In this document: positions 56,447-64,000 of the stretch, in pieces | How positions within the stretch are numbered: position 1 is the first letter of the stretch | Layout: each line of letters begins with the position of its first letter | Assembly (NCBI GenBank): GCA_905221605.1 | Contig: CAJNDS010000115.1 | Coordinates: 96,315-160,314 of the forward strand | DNA: 64,000 nucleotides | Source of the DNA: Symbiodinium natans | Lineage: Eukaryota > Sar > Dinophyceae > Suessiales > Symbiodiniaceae | Reading direction: 5' to 3' | Made by a program: the position numbers and the translations under genes | The notes under the pieces: generated by a model | The model's input: the letters and a program-made list of their open reading frames with translations, nothing else | Told to the model about the DNA's origin: nothing | Database searches by the model: none

Positions 56447-59400
56447 TTGCGAGCCAAAGACCGCACGACTGAGCGCAAGTGTGTTTCAGCTCAGGCAAGT
56501 CGACAATCAAGGTCCGCACTGAAGTTGTTGATGTCATGCCTGCAGCAGATCTTGGCAGCAGGGATTGCAGTCCTCATCACAGTGCTGGATAACTTCCCGT
56601 ACGGATTCTTGGTCTTCCCGATGGCTCATGAACTCCACGGCTTGGGAGTTTCGATGGTGTTGCTTTCCGCTGCCATAGCCCAGGCTGTGTTCTCTTGTTG
56701 TTCGAATTTGCCCGAGGGGCTTGGATGCATGATCGTCGAAAACATACCGATGCTGCACTCCATGGCAAGGTCGGTTTCAATATCCTTGGCTGACCGACCC
56801 GACATGACTTTGCCCACAACTCTTGCTTTATATGCGACGGCATCGCTTGCAACAGCCGTTGCCTTTTTGCTTTTGGGCTATTTTGAGCTGGAGCGAGTGT
56901 TTATGATTCTGCCCAAGCCTGTATTGATGGGCTGCATCGGTGGGATGGGAATCTACATCATGGCAGCAGGTGTGGAGGCCAGTACTGGCATCAGCTGGGG
57001 GAGCCAGGCCGCTTTTGTGGAGCAAGTTGCCCAATGGCCCAAAATCCTTCTACTGGTGCTGTTGGAGCTGATGCTCTTGAACTTTTTAAAGCTCGCTAAG
57101 GGTAGGGAATGGGAGTCCTTTGTGCTGCCGGTCTTCTTCCTGGGACTGGTCCCAGCGAGCTGGATTGCTTTGTCAATGGCTGGCTATTCCCACGAGCTGG
57201 CACAGCAGCAGGGATGGATCTTCAAAGACTTTCCACAGGCGGCGACATATCATTTTGAACTCTTGAAGGTGGAGCTGGTTGCGTGGGAGGTGTTCCCTTA
57301 TCAGCTGCCACTGCTTGTGGGAATCGTGGTTTTCAGCTGTCTGCATGTTCCTGTGAACGTGCCGGCCCTTGCTCAAGCAACCGGACGGGAAGTGAACGTC
57401 AACCGTGAGCTGGAGGCGCATGGCATCGCAAATTTGATAGCAGCATGCCTTGGCACCCTGCAGAACTACATGGTCTACTCCTCAAGCCTACTGTACTTCA
57501 AGTGTGGTGGAGGTTCTCGGATAACTGGTATCTGCGTGGCAGTAGCTGTGCTGATGATTATTCCGTTGGCCGGTTCTGTGATCTCGTTTCTGCCTCGAAT
57601 CCTGGCCGGGGTTCTCCTTGGTCACCTTGGTGTTGAGCTTGTGTGGGAAGCTCTTGTTGATACATGGCCCACTCTAGACTTGCTGGAGTACGTCATTGTC
57701 GTCTCCATAGCTTGCATTTGCACGATCAGCTTCATCTACGGGCTTTTGATCGGCTTACTGTGTGCCTGCATTGCCTTCGCAGTCCAAGCCGCGCGCTCTG
57801 ATCCTGTTCGCTTTACATTCTATCCACGACGGGGCGTGCGCTCGCGAAAGTTAAGAAGCCAGTCGGATCTTCATATTCTCGAAGACTTCGACAACCAGGG
57901 TGGCTTCCTGGTGCTGCGACTTCATGGCGTATTGTTTTTCGGCAACACGTACTCTTTGCCGAAGAGGGTGCAAGACATTCAGTGCAAGGCTCTGATTCTG
58001 GACTTTGCTCAGGCCCCCAATCTACAGTTTTTTTGCGTTTCCTATCTCTCTCTCTCTCTCTCTCTCTCGCTGTCGCTCTCTGTCTCCTTCCGTCTCTGCC
58101 TCCTTCTCTATGAATACCCAAGAGGTAAAGATATGTAAAGACACTCACCTTCATGCTATAGCTGCCAGAGTTGTTCAGGTGGTCTCCATTGACTCCTCAG
58201 CATACAGCTCCCCGGATGAAACTTGAGCGCCCCAGATCTTCGAACGAATGTGGGGTAGTGCGGACATGTATGTTGAGGTCAGCTGAATGCCTTGGCAACA
58301 AACTTGCAGAACAAGGGCATCAAGCTGCTTTGCAGTGGCCTCCAGACAGAGATGCCCAAGGTGCTGTGCTGGCCTGTTCTTTGGCCGTACCTCAACTTCT
58401 CCTGTTCCTGATCATCCTGATCGCAGGTCCAAAGGTATCCAGAACTTTGTGCCGCAAGCTTTTTTCCTGACCTTCGGCTCGGTTACAGTTCGTAATGTGC
58501 CCCGCGAGTTCGGCAGCTGTCATGTCATGTCGATAGCACAATCTCAATCAGCTGGCTGTTGGGCAGCTTCTGGCTTGACTTCGCTTGTTGAGGATATGGA
58601 TTCGGCAGTTCAAAGAGTAGAGGAGATCGCCCCGACCTGAGCGCAGAGTCACAACTGTCATCATGCAATCCAAGGCAGCTTCCGTGACGTGTGTATGCTG
58701 TCGTTGCTGAGGTGCTGACCCTCTCAACTGCCCCGTCTGCCCGGCCCCGCAGTCTGCCCCGGATGCCTTCGACTCCCAGTCAAAAACCATGGGCAGCCGA
58801 AGCTTCAGAGGCTGCGTGCATGTTCATACAGAGCTCGCATGAGCACTGCGCACCAGCCACTCCTCTGCTATACAGGCGGACAAGCAGTTCTTTGATGAAG
58901 TCTGCAGCTGCCTAATGGAGCCTTTGGACCTTCCGCAGCCAGACACGAGCGCGGCATTGAGAGCTTTCTTCGAGTCGGCTGCCCAGCATATCCCAGTTTG
59001 TTATGCGGGCACGTAGCTTGGCCTTTTTGACTTTCACAAGGTTCCAGCGTGCTGGAGAAGGCACCGTGTTGTGGAATCCCGGGGACCCTTCGGACTTCGC
59101 CTTCCTGCTCGTCAGTGGACACGTCGGTGTTTCCCCCTTAGCCTCTATCTTGTGAAAGAGGGCAGGTCTAAAGTGTAAGTCTCTGTGTGTGTGCGCCGCT
59201 GAATCAGCAGAGGTTTGGGATGACTACTGTGAGCGAGTCGACGCACAAACGGCGGACAACCGGAATTTTGTGGAATGCAGTGTGAGAGGGCAGTTCACTG
59301 GCGAGCTGAACCTGCGCCTCAGCGGCAGAGGATTCTGGTTGGTTTTTTTTGGTCGATGACCTGAAGTTGTCCAATGAGTTGTATGTTTTTGTTGCCATGC

Positions 59401-59670
59401 GCAGGTTCACTGGTGAGTCGCGAAAGAACAGAATTGTTGCTGATGCCTGAGCTCGGGATAGCTCGGGGTCTTTGCGGCATCTTGCGATGCGGCGGATGTG
59501 AGATTATTTGGTTGGTCAGGACGTTAGGAACTCGGAGCTGCGAGGCTACTGAAGATCTCTCGATGTGGACGGTCACGCGGAGCAGCCTGAGCCGCATGCA
59601 GCAAGATGCGCTCCTTGACTCAATGCCGTTTCTTCAAATTTTCACAGCTTGGCTTCCCTTGGCTCTTTAA
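56447..59670 (+). CDS. SulP-family anion transporter with STAS and cyclic-nucleotide-binding domains
   Basis: The membrane part is one long exon, about 56447-58012; in-frame Met at 56531. SulP hallmarks: NFPYGFLVFP (first helix), repeated hydrophobic helices, FMILPKPVLMGCIGGMGIYI, PVNVPALAQATGREVNVN, LEAHGIANLIAACLGT and RILAGVLLGHLGVEL. STAS begins GGFLVLRLHGVLFFGNTYSL and runs LILDFAQ, then exon 58179-58199 (VVSIDSS), exon 58283-58360 (LATNLQNKGIKLLCSGLQ) and about 58585-58620 (MDSAVQRVEE). After a linker exon near 58875-59000 (KQFFDEVCSCLMEP) comes a cNMP-binding-type domain: VLWNPGDPSDFAFLLVSGHV (about 59065-59125) and, in a later exon, TRSCEATEDLSMW near 59530-59570. This SulP-STAS-CNB order matches fungal/protist SulP proteins of the YGR125w type. 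Substrate not decidable (sulfate, other anion or amino acid). Exon 1 ends with a GC donor at 58013. Confidence 0.9.
58043..58085 (+). repeat. CT dinucleotide repeat in a transporter intron
   Basis: CTCTCTCT run within the intron 58013-58178. It makes the long transporter ORF appear to continue past its true exon end. Confidence 0.85.
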
Positions 59671-62600
59671 ACTGCGCAGCACAATGCGCCACAGCTTCGC
59701 AGCTTGTTCGGTGAATTGAGAGGCTGCCGCTCGCGTTTGCTCTGCAAAGCATTGCGCTCGGTCCTCGGATGGATGCCTTTGGCAACTGTCATTCCTCAGA
59801 TGGGTTCAACGGATCAGGTTCCACGGACGCGCGTTCTTCTTTTTCACATTTCTTGTGCATTCTGAGAGCTCCTAAGGCTCCGTTATGCTTCGCACAGGCC
59901 GTGGATCTTGCACACTTTCTGCTGTCCATGCTGACATGTCATTCGAGTTCATGGTGCTGCAGGATGTACCTGAGCATGCTGGATGGCCATGTCCACACCG
60001 TCTAGCACGTCACTCTGAATCCTTTTTCACAGTGCGTCGAATGCCACAAGAGCTCACCTCCGATGTAGGCTCAGACTTTAACATATGGGAGGATTCGGGG
60101 AAAAGAGAGCGATGCAGAGTCAGCACTCACGTGGTTCATCTGATCTCACGTCTTCTTGGCACACAGGAGGGGTTGGGCAAGCACAGTGGCACTTACCAGG
60201 GCAAGGCGCTATTCACTTGCCAGTGGCTCGTCTGAAGAGCGATGCAAACACGGAGCGTTGCAATGACATCAGGGCATGTGAGCAAGGGGAGAGGGCCAGT
60301 GTGAGCTTGAATCCAAGGGACGGTCATGGCAGCTTTGTGAAGGCCAGAACGCGCAGCCATTGCATCTGAAGGTCGGATGGAACATGATGCAAATGCAGTT
60401 CCATAATCTGTCCTAGGTGGAGAAGCTTGAACTTGGGATGCCGATTCAGTGTCTTTTCTGCAAACGGCTGCTATTGGCATCTGCGGGAAGAGTTTGTCGA
60501 CGCGGCCTCCAAAACGCACAGGATGGACTGGCTTTCATTCCGTCCCGTAGCCAAGGCGTGCCATTGCTGAGAAGTACTTTGCTGCAGCTCTGCCAGAGGC
60601 CATAGACAGTGTCATGCTAGAGCATTGTTTGTATCTTCATGTGGGACCCCACGCTACATGCAACCCATCTGTGTAAGCGGGTGAGTGCGCATGCATGCGC
60701 TGGCGCTCCGAACGTCGACGCCAACCATGGCTGCAGGCAGCCAAAAAGAGCACACGGCAAGAGACGCTGGATGCCATGGAGTACATGGACTCCAAGGTGC
60801 AAAAAGAGATGACTTGAATGGAATCGAAATTGAATCGCTAGTAAGTTGTGTGCACCTCGTGGCTGCCATTGCTCATTTTGTTGTGCCGAGAGGGCAGGGA
60901 GAAAGCCATGTCAGTGGAGCCAGCTGGCCTCGCTTTGGCGTCCTTGGTGTTGGTCTTTGCATGGATGCGAAGTTGCGGCAGTTGTTTTTTCGTTTCTTTT
61001 TTTGGCCTGCAGCCGGACAGTCTTGGCAGATTTGTTGGCCGCTATGACATCGAGCAGCGACAGCAGCGCCTGGAAGGATTCGTCGAGTCAGAGCCTCAAA
61101 GGCTTTCGAACGCCACCTAGATGCCGCTTGGTCGGGTACCGCCCTTTGAATGTGCAGGATGTCTTTAGCAGAGAGTGCCCTCGCTTCTCGCTACCCCGAT
61201 GAGATCTGGTCGGGTGACTGGACCGGCTATGACCTGCCTAGTCTGCAAGCCTGCAAACACCAAGACAGAAGAAGCGTGTTGTCAGGAGCTTGCCCAATTT
61301 GAAAAGTCTCTGGCTAGCAGTCGGCTGAGCCCTTCGCAGATGCATATGTAGAAGCTGGGCTGCACTGAGGGCCTTGCACCGAGGACAAAACCTTGATCTG
61401 CGAGTGGGCTGACATAGCCGCGATTTGCGAGCTGTGCCCCAACCTGGAGTGGCTTTCGCTGTCAAGGACTGGTGAAGAATTGTCGGCTGGATGCTGTGAT
61501 TGAGTGATTGAAAGCACTCCGACAGACGCCTGTGAAGTAGGGTTCGTATTTGATGCTGGGGTGACGGTAAAGGACTCCTAAATATATTTTGCGAGTGCGT
61601 AAACGGTTGCGTTCAGGCGAGTCGCTATGCTTGTGTCGTGAATCTGCACCTCTATAAAGAAATACGCGCGCATGCAGACCGACAGGCCAACAATCACATT
61701 GGCAAACGCTCAGACAGTCAGAGAGTCAGACAGACACACAGGCCAAACCAGGTTGCAACACATCCACACATGCACACGTCCACACGTACTCATACACTTG
61801 CACAGACTGACTGACAGATTCTTACATCATTCAAAGCTGCACGAGTAGTGCGCTGCAAGGGTCGAATAAGGACGTGTTTCGCTCGCGTGTGCGGCTCGTC
61901 ACGCAGGACGCGGCTGAAGTCTTGTAAGCCAGGGGCGTTGCCTCCACCTGCTCATGAACCGAACGGCCCTGGCCTCGGGTGCATTTGGGCAGTCACCAAG
62001 TGGCGGCTTTGGCATTGCCGTCTAAGGTATGTCAGATCGGTTGGTGTTCAAACCGTTCGTATGCAAAGTGCGGACGTTGATCTTGAATGGCACAGGGATC
62101 GCCAAGCACCAAGCAGTCTGCCTGTCTTGTAGTTCCTGTGTTCGATGCGTTGGTTGTTGAATGCCGAGACCTGGACGGATATGCTTGCTGTGGACTCACT
62201 AGGCGGGACGGCAGGGCAGGGAAAGGGCTTTGATTGCCTAGGCTTGGCTTCTGAATTTTTGTTAATGCCAGTCCCGAAACTCTGAAAAGCCTGAAGCTTT
62301 AACCAGTGCTGCGAGACAGCTTCGCAGCTGTCAAACAAAGCCGAAAAGGAAGTGCTTGTCTGGGTTGGGATTGAGGTGCGCAATATTGCAGGGAGCTGGT
62401 TGCTTGAGGTTTTGTCGGTTGGTTCGCACATTGTGGTGATGAAGTTCTTTGTGTCTGGGCCATGTATCCAGGAAGCCAGAGATCCCCAGCCCACAAAGCA
62501 ATCCCGAAAGGAGAGCGTGCCGCCAGAGAGACGACATTCTGAAGGAGCACCCAAGCTCGGCGTAAATTTAAACACATGCCCGCAAATCCTAAGACTAAGA

Positions 62601-62942
62601 GAAACAAGAGGTAACAAGCGTGCCTGGAAACAGGGTGGCAAGCCCTGAAAGCACTGAGCGGCGGGGCGTGGAAGGACCAGGAGGGCCAAAAAACAACACC
62701 CGAACCCCAGGCTGTGGAGTCACGGGCACCACGAACTTATCGTTCCCCAGCCCTCGACCTGACAATTGTTGCAGATGAACTCAAGGAACACTTGCGATAC
62801 AGCCCGGGAGGCTGAGGCACGTGTAGGCCAGCGTAGGCGAAAAAACCAAGGTAGACTCATGCGGCGCTTGAGCTCTGGATGGCTCTAGGACTCTAGGCCT
62901 CTTGGCTGTGCATCAACATGGCCAGACGAAGCTCAGGCTGCA
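59671..62942. other. Possible further exons, no family recognised
   Basis: Scattered + strand exon-like segments: 60240-60370 (NDIRACEQGERASVSLN), 60470-60560 (LREEFVDAASKTHRMDWLSF), 60760-60815 (LDAMEYMDSKVQKEMT) and 61035-61085 (YDIEQRQQRLEGFVESE). They may be the transporter's C-terminus or another gene. From 61.6 to 61.8 kb there is a CAGACAGACACACA-rich, low-complexity stretch. The rest to 62.9 kb is unassigned. Confidence 0.3.
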
Positions 62943-64000
62943 ATGGACTCTCTTAATGTTTTTGAGGCGCTGCCCCCAGACTGGACGGTCTTTCTGGATC
63001 CCGGCAGCTTCTTGAAGCTGCAGAGCGCGAACAGGGGGCCTTTTCTCAACACCAGATTCGTTGAGGTTTATTGGTCAGGCATCTGCAGATGCCATCTGGA
63101 GCATTTCATCAATGCTGAGGGTTCCTACACTATCGAGCTTCGATTTGATGCCAGCACGAGTGGACAACCACTGCAGAAGCCTGCCGGCTCAGAGGAATGT
63201 TCATTTGTGGCAAACCTATCCTCCCAACGACGTTGGAAGCACCTGTTTCTTGACCTTGTTGGACCTTCCTGCGAAAGTCGGAGGATGACGGAAGAGTTTG
63301 AGCGAAACGATCTTGACTCAGATAGTGAAGGGAACCCTGAGCTGGCGACAGAAGCGAATCACTCCCCTGCTGCCCGACTGCACCCCGGATCCTTGTGCAC
63401 AACAGCAGGAAACGAACTACGCCACGACTTGGGAGACTTTAGATTTCCCATGCTGCCAGACGCACGTGCAACCCCTGAGATTCACGTCGCAAACCTCTTG
63501 CGAGAACTCGGCATCTCGGCAGATGACTTCGGCAGGTTTACTTGTTGCCACCTGCAGAGTCCTCTCGGTGGTGATCGCTGTGTTATGGCAAAGTACCCAT
63601 TGGCCTGGCAAGGAGCAGCAACGGCCTGCGCAGTAGATTCTCGGCCTCAGCTCCCAAACGGGAGGTCTGAGGTGAGCTCGCGACCGTCGAGACCTGTGTG
63701 GCGATGGTGCGTTGACCGGCGGTCTTGTGCGTATTACGAAGTCGAAATTCGACACGCAGCGATCGAAAGAGCTCGTCCTGTCCGAGAGCTGCCCGGAGGG
63801 CATTGCGTGTCCATCGGCCTAGCGCTGGCAACAATTCCTTTGCGAGGCTTGTGTCGACAGCAGGCAGGTTGGAACCCACACAGCTGGGCACTGCACGGCG
63901 ACGATGGCCAGATGTATCACGGGCATGGCCAGGGCCAACGGTTCCAGCCAATTTGGATTTCACAGAGCGATTCCACGCAGGTTGCAGGGGCTGCAGCAGG
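62943..64000 (+). CDS. SPRY/B30.2-domain protein, 3' end outside the window
   Basis: An uninterrupted reading frame from ATG 62943 to the last base (about 352 codons, no stop), so it is truncated by the window edge. An in-frame TAG at 62886-62888 precedes the ATG, the first Met of the frame. The N-terminus is MDSLNVFEALPPDWTVFLDP; LPPDWTVFL could be a diverged F-box-like start (weak). The middle is acidic (ERNDLDSDSEGNPE). The C-terminal part has SPRY signatures: YYEVEIRHA, then CVSIGLALA, then WALHGDDGQMYHGHGQG and QPIW, which correspond to the core strands of SPRY domains and their G-D-D-G turn. SPRY domains bind peptides and are often substrate adaptors for ubiquitin ligases. This single long exon contrasts with the shredded kinase genes, which might mean a retrocopy or simply an intron-poor gene. 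Confidence 0.7.
   Translation, partial: MDSLNVFEALPPDWTVFLDPGSFLKLQSANRGPFLNTRFVEVYWSGICRCHLEHFINAEGSYTIELRFDASTSGQPLQKPAGSEECSFVANLSSQRRWKHLFLDLVGPSCESRRMTEEFERNDLDSDSEGNPELATEANHSPAARLHPGSLCTTAGNELRHDLGDFRFPMLPDARATPEIHVANLLRELGISADDFGRFTCCHLQSPLGGDRCVMAKYPLAWQGAATACAVDSRPQLPNGRSEVSSRPSRPVWRWCVDRRSCAYYEVEIRHAAIERARPVRELPGGHCVSIGLALATIPLRGLCRQQAGWNPHSWALHGDDGQMYHGHGQGQRFQPIWISQSDSTQVAGAAA

Noticed and set aside
58013-58138. Continuation of the transporter ORF into a Leu/Ser-rich tail
   Set aside because: The STAS domain continues in an exon at 58179; the tail is an intronic CT repeat after a GC donor.

Overview
The window looks like nuclear DNA of a dinoflagellate, most likely a Symbiodiniaceae-type alga. 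The evidence is read from the sequence. Conserved protein families are split into many short exons. Almost every inferred acceptor is AG followed by an exonic G, and donors are GC or GA as often as GT. Degenerate CCCTAAA/TTTAGGG tracts lie inside introns. Fragments of GC-rich LINE-type retroelements are abundant. Every recognisable gene is on the + strand, as expected for the unidirectional gene arrays of dinoflagellates. Nothing looks bacterial or viral, and no rRNA, tRNA or CRISPR was seen.

Layout, left to right. (1) About 0.9-1.9 kb holds the probable tail of an upstream gene. (2) 3.6-11.3 kb is a nearly complete catalytic subunit of cAMP-dependent protein kinase (PKA) in 17 recovered exons. 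One intron is 1.1 kb of pyrimidine repeat, another carries a nested 232-codon ORF, and another a telomere-like tract. (3) 11.9-16.4 kb encodes a DEDDy 3'-5' exonuclease of the WRN/RNase D class followed by U1/C2H2-like zinc fingers, then four to five WW-type domains, possibly one gene. (4) 17.5-22.7 kb contains hydrophobic exon-like segments of an unidentified membrane protein. (5) 22.8-28.1 kb is repeats plus a decayed retroelement (gag-like ORFs and an RNase H tail). (6) 28.4-29.8 kb encodes ankyrin repeats. (7) 33.4-37.3 kb is a second, AGC-like kinase.

(8) 38-49.5 kb is a retroelement graveyard. At least five broken copies of one LINE family (RT palm, CCHC knuckle, probable restriction-enzyme-like endonuclease) lie head-to-tail, plus fragments of other families and hairpin-forming minisatellites. 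(9) 52.8-54.4 kb is a third kinase, NEK-like with an HRD-to-QRD change. (10) 56.4-59.7 kb is a SulP anion transporter with STAS and cyclic-nucleotide-binding domains. (11) From 62.9 kb to the window end runs an uninterrupted ORF with a SPRY/B30.2-like domain, open at the edge.

Functionally, the recognisable genes centre on phosphorylation and cyclic-nucleotide signalling (PKA, two further kinases, a transporter with a cNMP-binding tail) and protein-protein adaptors (WW, ankyrin, SPRY). Nothing shows that they form one pathway. Exon borders are inferred by eye from conserved protein motifs and need transcript support.
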